A stretch of 12,612 bases of DNA from Roseiflexaceae bacterium UBA965 (GTDB lineage: Bacteria > Chloroflexota > Chloroflexia > Chloroflexales > Roseiflexaceae), in NCBI GenBank assembly GCA_002292925.1, contig DBCF01000074.1, positions 1-12,612 of the forward strand, given 5' to 3'. How positions within the stretch are numbered: the first letter of the stretch is position 1; the number at the start of each line of letters is the position of its first letter. Below, one piece after another: positions 7,406-12,612 of the stretch. The translations under genes were made by a program, and so were the position numbers. The notes under the pieces were generated by a model that was not told the origin of the DNA, made no database searches, and saw nothing but the letters and a program-made list of their open reading frames with translations.

Positions 7406-7780
7406 CTACTTGTTCTTGGCGCGATCAGGGCGAAGGACGGCAGCGCCAGCGAGGTATACATGGGTGATATCGGCTTGGGCGACTGTCGTGTTCCAATGGA
7501 TGATGAGGCGAATGCAGGATTGTAGACTGCCGGGGATGTTCATTTCGTGGGTGCACATCAAGGCGGTGTCAGTCCAGCCGATTTGCCGGGCGGCCACGGC
7601 GGGGAATTCGGCATACAAATCTGCTGTCGTCGTAAACCAGACACTAGCGACATCGACTGCTTCAATGCCGTTGGCAGCAATAACGGCCTGCAGGAGTTCG
7701 GTGGTAGCCGCCAAAATTGCCTCACGGGTATTGGCGCTACAGGTAATGGCTCCACGCACGCCACGACAGGCAATGCTCAT
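7406..7780 (-). CDS. aroH: Chorismate mutase, AroH type
   Basis: 124 residues, close to the 127 of Bacillus subtilis AroH. Converts chorismate to prephenate, the branch to phenylalanine and tyrosine, as a cytosolic trimer. Conserved residues are visible in order: R9 in V-R-G-A-I-T, C76 and E79 in C-T-H-E-M-N-I-P-G-S-L, R91 in C-I-R, Y109 in H-V-Y-L, and R117 in L-R-P-D. These match the active-site Arg/Cys/Glu/Arg/Tyr/Arg set of the family. ATG 7780 has GGGAG six bases upstream; the longer frame to 7816 is not supported. It is the first structural gene after the attenuator and is followed by DAHP synthase, so entry to the pathway and the Phe/Tyr branch point are controlled together. Confidence 0.93.
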   Translation of the reverse strand: MSIACRGVRGAITCSANTREAILAATTELLQAVIAANGIEAVDVASVWFTTTADLYAEFPAVAARQIGWTDTALMCTHEMNIPGSLQSCIRLIIHWNTTVAQADITHVYLAGAAVLRPDRAKNK

Positions 7781-7846
7781 ACGAAGCTCCCTTCTCTCAT
7801 CTTGATCCGCGTCCATGCACGATTGCAGTATCTGACCGAAAATCCC

Positions 7847-7883
7847 AAAACAAAACCGGCGGAGGCTGGTGCCTCTCGCCGGT
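7847..7883 (-). terminator. Attenuator terminator upstream of aroH
   Basis: On the minus strand CCGGCG (7882-7877), bulged A, GAGGC (7875-7871), loop ACCA, GCCTC (7866-7862), CGCCGG (7861-7856), then TTTTGTTTT (7855-7847). An 11-bp GC-rich stem plus U tract is a strong intrinsic terminator. It lies between the leader peptide and aroH, 66 bases before the aroH start, where it would end transcription before the genes. Confidence 0.9.
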
Positions 7884-7943
7884 ATTCACGTTGGTATCGT
7901 GGGTTCATCATGGCGAAGAGACCGGTCTCAATTGTGAGCCGGT
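7873..7943 (-). promoter_or_regulatory. Attenuator pause hairpin and candidate antiterminator
   Basis: Segment 1 ACCGGCTCA (7943-7935) pairs with segment 2 TGAG-A-CCGGT (7930-7921): 9 bp, one bulged A, loop CAAT. The 3' part of segment 2, CTCTTCGCC (7920-7912), can instead pair with GGCGAGAG (7880-7873) in the 5' arm of the terminator, 8 bp with one bulged T, with a further GGT/ACC possible beyond a 2-base bulge. These are mutually exclusive with the terminator, as in trp-type attenuation. Pairing was judged by eye, so the energy balance is untested. Confidence 0.7.
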
Positions 7944-7991
7944 AAAGTAATACCCATAATAGTTGTTGCAAAGCTGCACACGACAGGTCAT
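7908..7991 (-). CDS. Tyrosine/phenylalanine-rich leader peptide of the aroH-aroF attenuator
   Basis: A 27-codon frame from ATG 7991 to TGA 7910-7908, followed at once by a second TGA. Residues 9-16 read N-N-Y-Y-G-Y-Y-F, with codons AAC AAC TAT TAT GGG TAT TAC TTT (7967-7944): four tyrosines and one phenylalanine in six codons. GAAGG (8004-8000) stands eight bases before the ATG. The Tyr codons end where segment 1 of the pause hairpin begins (7943), so a ribosome starved for Tyr-tRNA would cover segment 1, and a ribosome reaching the stop would cover segment 2. The product is not expected to have a function of its own; its translation is the sensor. It is too short for ordinary gene callers. 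An overlapping longer frame (7777-8016) in another frame has no such features. Confidence 0.85.
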   Translation of the reverse strand: MTCRVQLCNNYYGYYFTGSQLRPVSSP

Positions 7992-8015
7992 GTCTATTAC
8001 CTTCACCAAAGAACA

Positions 8016-8051
8016 TTGCCCTATGCTACACCGAATTACTGGTTTCGTCAA
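8016..8051 (-). promoter_or_regulatory. Promoter of the aro leader and aroH-aroF operon
   Basis: Minus strand TTGACG (8051-8046), exactly 17 bases, TAGCAT (8028-8023), expected start near 8016, leaving a leader of about 25 bases to the leader-peptide ATG. The same -35 hexamer and spacing occur before rmlD, supporting a housekeeping sigma factor. Confidence 0.65.
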
Positions 8052-8067
8052 GTCTATGGGCACAGTG

Positions 8068-8096
8068 TTGCATTTATGCTACTGCTATGCTACAAT
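8068..8096 (+). promoter_or_regulatory. Extended -10 promoter of tRNA-Val
   Basis: TTGCAT (8068-8073), 17 bases, TGC-TACAAT with the -10 hexamer at 8091-8096. The TGn extension compensates for the weak -35. The expected start is near 8103, just before the tRNA. It is back to back with the aro promoter. Confidence 0.65.
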
Positions 8097-8110
8097 TCAC
8101 TACGTTGTTT

Positions 8111-8187
8111 GGGCGATTAGCTCAGTTGGTCAGAGCGCATCCTTCACACGGATGAGGTCGGTGGTTCGAGCCCACTATCGCCCACCA
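8111..8187 (+). tRNA. tRNA-Val, anticodon CAC
   Basis: Full cloverleaf: acceptor GGGCGAT (8111-8117) with ATCGCCC (8177-8183), D stem GCTC/GAGC, anticodon stem CATCC/GGATG with loop TTCACAC (8143-8149) and anticodon CAC at 8145-8147, T stem GGTGG/CCACT with loop TTCGAGC. Discriminator A at 8184, then encoded CCA 8185-8187. CAC reads the valine codon GUG, and the acceptor and discriminator agree with valine. Confidence 0.96.
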
Positions 8188-8190
8188 TGT

Positions 8191-8216
8191 ACCACCCCTA
8201 CGGGGGTGGTTTTTTT
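8191..8216 (+). terminator. Terminator of tRNA-Val
   Basis: ACCACCCC (8191-8198) pairs perfectly with GGGGTGGT (8203-8210) around a 4-base loop and is followed by six T. It lies 3 bases after the tRNA CCA. Confidence 0.93.
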
Positions 8217-8313
8217 GTCGCTACTACCACTACTTTCTCGAAAATCTCCCCTCGTGATTGGTGAAAAATCAATTACTTTACAAAATATCATACAATTTTG
8301 CACGATTTAACGT

Positions 8314-8391
8314 GATTTGTATATATACAAATCTCCAAAATACGCTAGAATACTACTATCTGTAGAAAAGTCTTCATAGGGAGAATTCGGT
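8314..8391 (+). promoter_or_regulatory. Control region of the secreted repeat protein, with a 20-bp perfect palindrome
   Basis: GATTTGTATA (8314-8323) is followed directly by its exact reverse complement (8324-8333). Twelve bases on is a -10-like TAGAAT (8346-8351); the -35 position falls inside the palindrome and has no good hexamer. AGGGAG at 8378-8383 is the ribosome site for ATG 8392. The palindrome may be an operator or activator site. Bases 8217-8313 show nothing else recognisable. Confidence 0.5.
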
Positions 8392-9603
8392 ATGCGTATC
8401 AAGATATATATCACCGTTATGTGTCTCATGTTGAGTGGGTTATGGTTGACACCAGCGTATGCAACGGCTCGTTGTTTTACCGAAACAAGGTATTGCATCG
8501 ATGGCGCAATTCGTACCTACTGGGAAGCACACGGCGGGCTGATGGTATTTGGGTTGCCAATCGCTGCCCAAACCCAGACCACTATTGACGGCGCACCGGT
8601 GAGTACGCAATTGTTTGAACGGAACCGGATTGAGTTACACCCAAATAACCCAGCCCCCTACGACGTCCAATTAGGGTTGTTGGGCAGTGATTATTTGTTG
8701 CATACGACCGGTGCCCGGGTTGCCCCTGCAGGTACGATTAACGAAGTCGACAGCACTGGGGTCGCCAAATCAACGCGACGCGATTGTCAGTGGTTTGCCA
8801 CCACCCAACAATACGTATGTGGGGATTTTTATGCGTATTGGCGCAAATACGGTATTTCCTCACGGAGCCGTGGGCCATTTTCGATAGCCGAAAACACGGC
8901 GCTTTTTGGATTGCCCATTACGGGCGTATATCAAGAAACAATCCGTGGGCAATCGTATCAAGTGCAATTATTTGAGCGGGCACGCTTCGAATATCACCCC
9001 GAAAACCCCGCCCCATATCAGGTACAATTGGGATTACTGGGATCAGAAACAGTTCAACAATCGCCAGTATCGCCAACGATTACCGCGGAACCGACTATCA
9101 CACCGATTCATACCACACCGTTCGTGGTAGCCGATTATCTCAATACGGCAGGAATTTTACCGCTTAAAGAATTGTTTTGGTTCCGCAATAATATGCCTCC
9201 CTACGGGTATTGGAACAGCAATGATGCCGCAGACATTACCGTGGTTATCCGTGATATCACCTATGCAGATATATTAAAAGGTCACAAAGCACCAACGGGC
9301 ATGAAATATGTCATGGGCACGGTTACGGTAATCAACAATCGTGCCAGTGGTAGCGCATCATGTCGTGTCCATTATGCTGATTTAGCGCTGATTGATCTCG
9401 AAGGTGGTTGGCATTACAGTGACAAAATAACTACCCAAATCGATGATCCACTCAGCTACAAAATCGTCGAACCAGGGTTGCGTGTTGGTGGTCGAGTCGC
9501 CTTTATGGTGCCCTACACGAGTGCCCCTGGCCAACTTGTGGCCCAATTTACCAATGAAAAACCCACCAGCGTCGAATTACGTGTCTGGCCACATACAAAT
9601 TAA
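8392..9603 (+). CDS. Secreted protein with two LGLLG repeats and a DUF4352-like domain
   Basis: 403 residues. Signal peptide about 1-25, hydrophobic 5-20, likely cut after A-Y-A (23-25). Two copies of a roughly 75-90 residue unit follow: 28-98 and 132-217, each with a C-containing start, a Y-W-x-x-x-G helix, F-G-L-P-I, then Q-L-F-E-R-x-R-x-E-x-H-P-x-N-P-A-P-Y-x-V-Q-L-G-L-L-G. This unit is frequent in exported Chloroflexota proteins and has no established function. A short Thr/Pro linker (about 224-245) leads to a C-terminal beta domain with G-T-V-T-V-I-N-N and a late R-V-G-G-R-V-A-F-M-V-P-Y, similar to DUF4352 immunoglobulin-like domains of cell-surface proteins. The AGGGAG ribosome site fits ATG 8392. 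The next gene starts 14 bases after the stop and may be cotranscribed. Role: probably cell-envelope binding or adhesion, by inference. Confidence 0.8.
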   Translation: MRIKIYITVMCLMLSGLWLTPAYATARCFTETRYCIDGAIRTYWEAHGGLMVFGLPIAAQTQTTIDGAPVSTQLFERNRIELHPNNPAPYDVQLGLLGSDYLLHTTGARVAPAGTINEVDSTGVAKSTRRDCQWFATTQQYVCGDFYAYWRKYGISSRSRGPFSIAENTALFGLPITGVYQETIRGQSYQVQLFERARFEYHPENPAPYQVQLGLLGSETVQQSPVSPTITAEPTITPIHTTPFVVADYLNTAGILPLKELFWFRNNMPPYGYWNSNDAADITVVIRDITYADILKGHKAPTGMKYVMGTVTVINNRASGSASCRVHYADLALIDLEGGWHYSDKITTQIDDPLSYKIVEPGLRVGGRVAFMVPYTSAPGQLVAQFTNEKPTSVELRVWPHTN

Positions 9604-9617
9604 AGATGTGACACATC

Positions 9618-10079
9618 ATGATGAATGACAATGAAATCGCACGCCATGTCGGCTACCTGCTCCGTTCCTTCCGACGCCTCGTCGGCCAAGATTTAGTGCC
9701 CACCCGTGGTGATCCATTACTTGACGCCCAACAACTATTTACCGCGCCGTTTGTGGTGCTGTCTCATGGAATTGAAGCTGACCCCGTTTTGAATTACGGT
9801 AATGCCTTGGCGCTGCAATTGTGGGAAATGAGCACGGCCCAGTTTTGTGCGACACCGTCACGAATAACCGCGGAGTCAACGCTCCGTGACGACCGCCAAT
9901 ACACCCTCGAAACCGTGGCGCGCCAAGGTTTCATTACCGGCTACTCTGGGGTACGAATAAACTACAGCGGTCACCGATTTTTGATTGAAAACGTCGTGCT
10001 CTGGAATGTGTCGGATGACGACGGCAATCATATCGGTCAAGCAGCCTCGTTTGATCAGTGGACGTTTTTGCACACGTAA
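9618..10079 (+). CDS. MEKHLA domain protein
   Basis: 153 residues. Residues 43-151 have the MEKHLA pattern: A-P-F-V-V-L-S-H-G-x-E-A-D-P-x-x-N-Y-G-N (43-62), L-W-E-M (68-71), P-S-R-x-T-A-E (80-86), R-D-D-R-Q (90-94), Y-S-G-V-R-I (109-114), and G-Q-A-A at the end. MEKHLA is a PAS-like fold also found at the C-terminus of plant HD-ZIP III proteins; as a stand-alone bacterial protein its ligand is unknown. No membrane segment or DNA-binding region is seen, so it is a small cytosolic sensor-like protein. ATG 9618 or the next codon ATG 9621 could start it; no clear ribosome site is present, which fits coupling to the upstream gene. Confidence 0.85.
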   Translation: MMNDNEIARHVGYLLRSFRRLVGQDLVPTRGDPLLDAQQLFTAPFVVLSHGIEADPVLNYGNALALQLWEMSTAQFCATPSRITAESTLRDDRQYTLETVARQGFITGYSGVRINYSGHRFLIENVVLWNVSDDDGNHIGQAASFDQWTFLHT

Positions 10080-10135
10080 AAACCATCCTCTACCGGCTAT
10101 TACTGTACATCGCTATTGCCTTGATTGCCTCAAAC

Positions 10136-10178
10136 ACACTGGTGAATGCAATTCACCAGTGTTGCTCCGTGCTATAAT
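10136..10178 (+). promoter_or_regulatory. Operator palindrome on an extended -10 promoter
   Basis: ACACTGGTGAAT (10136-10147), centre GCA, ATTCACCAGTGT (10151-10162): perfect 12-bp arms. Ten bases on is TGC-TATAAT (hexamer 10173-10178), a perfect extended -10. The -35 zone lies inside the right arm of the palindrome. Transcription would begin near 10185 and read the dehydrogenase operon from ATG 10220. No U tract follows the palindrome, so it is better seen as a repressor site than as a terminator of the preceding gene. The regulator is not in the window. Confidence 0.7.
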
Positions 10179-10219
10179 CGCCCCACAGACCATTTTTTAA
10201 CCACAAAAGGAACATCGCT

Positions 10220-11275
10220 ATGAGCAGTGCAACGATGCAGGGGCTCGTTTATCGTGGCCCACGTGAGCGGACCCAGATCGAAGAAGTCGCAGTACCCGCG
10301 CCAGAAGCCGGTCAGGTATTGATGAAGGTCGGTGCCGTAGGGGTGTGTGGTACCGACATCCATGTCTGGCAAGGTGATAACCATCAAATGCCGGGACCGC
10401 GCATCCTCGGCCACGAATTCTCTGGCGTAATCGCGGCCGTTGGCGCGGGTGTAACCGAATTCGCCGTGGGCGAACGAGTGGTATCTGAAACGGCATCGTG
10501 GGTGTGTGGCATTTGCCCCTATTGCCGCGCTGGACAGTACAACGTCTGCCCCAACCGCAAAGGGTTTGGCTTTGGTGCCGATGGTGCTATGGCCAATTAT
10601 GTGATTAGCCGGCCAGGAATTTTGCACCGCATCCCCGCCCATGTGCCGATGAGTCATGCCTCGCTGACCGAGCCTGGGTGTGTGGCCTATAACGCCATCA
10701 TCGAAAAAAGCCGGCCCCGCCCAGCCGACCATGTGGTGGTAATGGGCCCCGGCCCGATTGGGTTGATGTGTATTGCGGTATTGCGTTTGGCCGGGGTGGC
10801 GCGCATCAGCGTCGTCGGCTTGCGCCGTGATGGCAATCGCCTCGAGCTCGCCAAAAAAATGGGTGCCGATGATGTGCTCGTCAGTGACGAACAAGACGTC
10901 GTGAGTGCTGTCCTCAATGCCGGTGATGGGTTTGGTGCCCATCTCGTCGTTGATGCCGTGGGTGTCTCAAAAACCCTCGACCAGAGCCTCGACATGGTGC
11001 GCCCCAATGGCCAAATCACCAAAATCGGTTGGGGACCGGCGCCAGTAGGCTTTAGTATTGACCGCCTCGTCGCCAAAGCTGCCACCTTGCAAGGGTCGTT
11101 TAGTCATTTGCATGGCACCTGGGAGCGCATCCTCGCATTGATGGGCACCGGCCAAATCAATGTCGCCCCCCTCGTGACCGAATTTGATTTGCTTGATTGG
11201 CACGAAGGCTTCATGGCGATGGAAGAATTAGCCATCCCCAAAGCCGTATTGCGCCCCAATGGAAATATCGAATAA
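10220..11275 (+). CDS. Zinc-dependent alcohol/polyol dehydrogenase (MDR family)
   Basis: 351 residues. GroES-like domain with catalytic zinc residues C43 (V-C-G-T-D), H65-E66 (G-H-E-F-S-G) and E151, and the structural zinc set C96, C99, C102, C110. The Rossmann motif G-P-G-P-I-G is at 176-181. After the second strand the sequence reads V-V-G-L-R-R-D, without the Asp usually placed to bind NAD ribose, so NADP use is possible. The pattern is nearest to sorbitol/threonine dehydrogenase-like members. AAAGGA before ATG 10220 is a good ribosome site. It is the first gene of a three-gene set with a TIM-barrel isomerase and an SDR, which points to oxidation of a sugar alcohol or sugar acid. The substrate is not determined. 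Confidence 0.85.
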   Translation: MSSATMQGLVYRGPRERTQIEEVAVPAPEAGQVLMKVGAVGVCGTDIHVWQGDNHQMPGPRILGHEFSGVIAAVGAGVTEFAVGERVVSETASWVCGICPYCRAGQYNVCPNRKGFGFGADGAMANYVISRPGILHRIPAHVPMSHASLTEPGCVAYNAIIEKSRPRPADHVVVMGPGPIGLMCIAVLRLAGVARISVVGLRRDGNRLELAKKMGADDVLVSDEQDVVSAVLNAGDGFGAHLVVDAVGVSKTLDQSLDMVRPNGQITKIGWGPAPVGFSIDRLVAKAATLQGSFSHLHGTWERILALMGTGQINVAPLVTEFDLLDWHEGFMAMEELAIPKAVLRPNGNIE

Positions 11276-11286
11276 CTCGTACGCAC

Positions 11287-11326
11287 AGGGTGTTTCATGA
11301 GTATGAAACACCCTACTTTTGGTTTT
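11287..11326 (+). terminator. Stem-loop with U-rich tail between dehydrogenase and isomerase genes
   Basis: AGGGTGTTTCAT (11287-11298) pairs perfectly with ATGAAACACCCT (11303-11314), loop GAGT, followed by ACTTTTGGTTTT. The broken U tract suggests partial termination, giving less transcript for the two downstream genes, or a stabilised 3' end for the dehydrogenase message. Confidence 0.65.
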
Positions 11327-11342
11327 ATAGAGGTATATATCC

Positions 11343-12371
11343 ATGTCAATGCATATCGGTCAAAACCCGATCGGACTCGCCGCCTACAGCTTCCCGTGGC
11401 GCTGTGGCTTTGCTGGTGCGGGTACTGCCCGCGTCTGCCCGCGCCCGTATGATGCGCATGCGTTACTCGAATTGGCGGCGTATCACAATCTGGCCACCAT
11501 CGAAATCCCCCTCGACATCATCAAAGACACCACCCCTCACGGCCTCAAAGAATTCCGCAAGCGGGCTGATTCACTGGGGATTGCGCTGGTGCTTGATGGT
11601 GCCGTCATCGACGAAACAATGCTGGCTACCTTGATCCCAGCTGCTGCTGCGTTAGGCGCTCCATTGGTGCGGGTGATGCTGAGTGGTATGCTTGAGGGCG
11701 CCCGAGCCACCTTCCCCGGCGGCTGGGAGGCCCATCTGGCCAAACAAATCGCCGTCTTGCAAAAAATGCGCCCGTTGGCCGAACAATACAACGTGGTGAT
11801 TGCCCCCGAAAACCACCAAGATCTCAATAGCGCCGACTTAATTCGCATTTGCGACGAAGTGGGGGGCGCCCATATTGGCGTGACCCTCGACGCCGTCAAT
11901 CCGTTGGCGGTAGCCGAAGACCCCATCGCCTTTGCCCAAGCCTTGGGTCATCGCATCGTGAATGTGCACCTCAAGGATTATTTCTTTTATTTGACCAATC
12001 AAGGCTATTTGCTGGTGCGCAGTGCCCTCGGCCAAGGAGTGCTCGATTTACCGGCCTTGTTTGCGGTACTGGCGACCCATGCCCCCAAAGCCACCTGCAA
12101 CATCGAGTTGGCGGCGATAAACGCCCGGCATATTCGGGTGTTTGAGCCAGGCTGGTGGCAAGGCTACCCCACCGCCTATAGCATCGAAGCGCTCCGGCCA
12201 TTGTTGGCGTTTGCGGCAAAGCATGTGCGTAGTGCTAGTGATGATTGGCGCACCCCGTGGGAACGCGACGAAGATGCCTTGGCACTTGGTGCCTACGAAG
12301 AGACCCAGTTTACCCAGAGTGTGGCCCATTTGCGCACGTTGATACCAGCTACCAAAGGGAATATACGATGA
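11343..12371 (+). CDS. Sugar phosphate isomerase/epimerase-like TIM-barrel enzyme
   Basis: 342 residues of the xylose-isomerase-like barrel family (AP endonuclease 2 superfamily). Likely metal ligands are E156 in A-P-E-N-H-Q, D183 in T-L-D-A-V-N-P, H209 in V-N-V-H-L-K-D and E255 in C-N-I-E-L, at the ends of strands as in this fold. The N-terminus I-G-L-A-A-Y-S-F is the first strand. Members isomerise, epimerise or dehydrate sugars and inositol derivatives; which one cannot be told here. GAGGT eight bases before ATG 11343 supports the start. The stop overlaps the next start by four bases (ATGA), a translational coupling that ties it to the SDR. Confidence 0.8.
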   Translation: MSMHIGQNPIGLAAYSFPWRCGFAGAGTARVCPRPYDAHALLELAAYHNLATIEIPLDIIKDTTPHGLKEFRKRADSLGIALVLDGAVIDETMLATLIPAAAALGAPLVRVMLSGMLEGARATFPGGWEAHLAKQIAVLQKMRPLAEQYNVVIAPENHQDLNSADLIRICDEVGGAHIGVTLDAVNPLAVAEDPIAFAQALGHRIVNVHLKDYFFYLTNQGYLLVRSALGQGVLDLPALFAVLATHAPKATCNIELAAINARHIRVFEPGWWQGYPTAYSIEALRPLLAFAAKHVRSASDDWRTPWERDEDALALGAYEETQFTQSVAHLRTLIPATKGNIR

Positions 12372-12612
12372 GCAACCCATTTGATTTGTTTCGGCTTGAC
12401 GGTCGTGTAGCGTTGATTACCGGTGCCTCTGGCGGACTCGGCGAAGTCTTTGCCAATACCTTGGCCGCTGCCGGTGCCGATGTGATTTTGGTGGGGCGGC
12501 GCGCCGAACCCCTGCAAGCCCTCGCCGACCAGATTCAGGCCAACACGAGCCAGAAGGCAACGATTTATACCGCCGATGTCAGTGACAACGCCCAAGTCGA
12601 GGCGATGGCGGC
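12368..12612 (+). CDS. Short-chain dehydrogenase/reductase, N-terminal part
   Basis: 81 full codons are visible; the rest lies beyond the window. Begins with F-R-L-D-G-R-V-A-L-I-T-G-A-S-G-G-L-G: the T-G-x-x-x-G-x-G nucleotide motif at 18-25. The second strand ends V-G-R-R (42-45), where basic residues commonly bind the NADP phosphate. A-D-V follows as in classical SDRs. The catalytic Ser-Tyr-Lys would be outside. AAGGGA before ATG 12368 and the ATGA overlap with the isomerase show coupling. Gluconate/keto-deoxy sugar dehydrogenases such as gluconate 5-dehydrogenase are a plausible group, by context only. Confidence 0.85.
   Translation, partial: MSNPFDLFRLDGRVALITGASGGLGEVFANTLAAAGADVILVGRRAEPLQALADQIQANTSQKATIYTADVSDNAQVEAMA

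Noticed and set aside
7856..7943. T-box riboswitch as an alternative for the aro leader
   Set aside because: The conserved T-box antiterminator sequence and the Stem I features are not seen, whereas a leader peptide with control codons is.
7777..8016. 79-codon minus-strand frame ending in an ATGA overlap with aroH
   Set aside because: It runs through the attenuator terminator, lacks a ribosome site at its inner ATGs (7911, 7908), and its start falls at the predicted transcription start. The out-of-phase 27-codon leader with GAAGG and the Tyr run explains the region better. The ATGA overlap is kept in mind as chance.
9605..9617. GATGTG-A-CACATC palindrome between the secreted protein and MEKHLA genes
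   Set aside because: Arms of six bases with a one-base centre, directly before the start codon; too short to support an operator or hairpin with confidence.
10172..10942. 256-codon minus-strand frame opposite the zinc dehydrogenase
   Set aside because: The plus strand encodes a complete MDR dehydrogenase with all zinc ligands; the opposite frame has no recognisable motif.

Overview
The window most likely comes from a member of the Chloroflexota (class Chloroflexia, Herpetosiphon-like). The main pointer is the 403-residue secreted protein carrying two copies of the FGLP...QLFER.R.E.HPEN.APY.VQLGLLG unit, which is common in that phylum. The Pro/Thr-rich wall-type tail of the lipoprotein and the moderate GC content agree. 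This assignment is inference from protein character, not from a marker gene.

Layout. At 1-237 (+) is the C-terminal end of a NadR-like AAA ATPase. It converges on a minus-strand surface-glycan operon, rmlD - GT2 - GT2 (2876 down to 292), with a good promoter upstream and a strong intrinsic terminator at 235-273. A roughly 300-base spacer at 2877-3177 holds this promoter, an AT-rich featureless stretch and a long imperfect stem-loop. Next on the minus strand is a 641-residue lipoprotein with a Cys-His-Asp papain/transglutaminase-like signature, then prfB with its programmed +1 frameshift, then aroF (DAHP synthase) and aroH (chorismate mutase).

The most interesting item is the 5' leader of aroH-aroF (about 8051 down to 7847, minus strand). 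It has a sigma70-type promoter, a previously uncalled 27-codon leader peptide with an AAC-AAC-Tyr-Tyr-Gly-Tyr-Tyr-Phe run, a pause hairpin, a possible antiterminator pairing, and a GC-rich terminator with a U tract just before aroH. This is the layout of a trp-type ribosome-mediated attenuator, tuned to tyrosine/phenylalanine and controlling entry into aromatic amino-acid synthesis. Divergently from it lies tRNA-Val(CAC), with an extended -10 promoter and its own terminator.

The right half is on the plus strand. It holds the secreted repeat protein with a DUF4352-like tail, a MEKHLA (PAS-like) protein, and then a catabolic-looking operon: zinc alcohol/polyol dehydrogenase, xylose-isomerase-like TIM-barrel enzyme, and an SDR dehydrogenase cut by the window end. 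A perfect 12-bp-arm palindrome sits on the -35 region of an extended -10 promoter before the dehydrogenase, suggesting a dedicated repressor. The enzymes together suggest oxidation and isomerisation of a sugar, polyol or sugar acid; the substrate cannot be told from the sequence.
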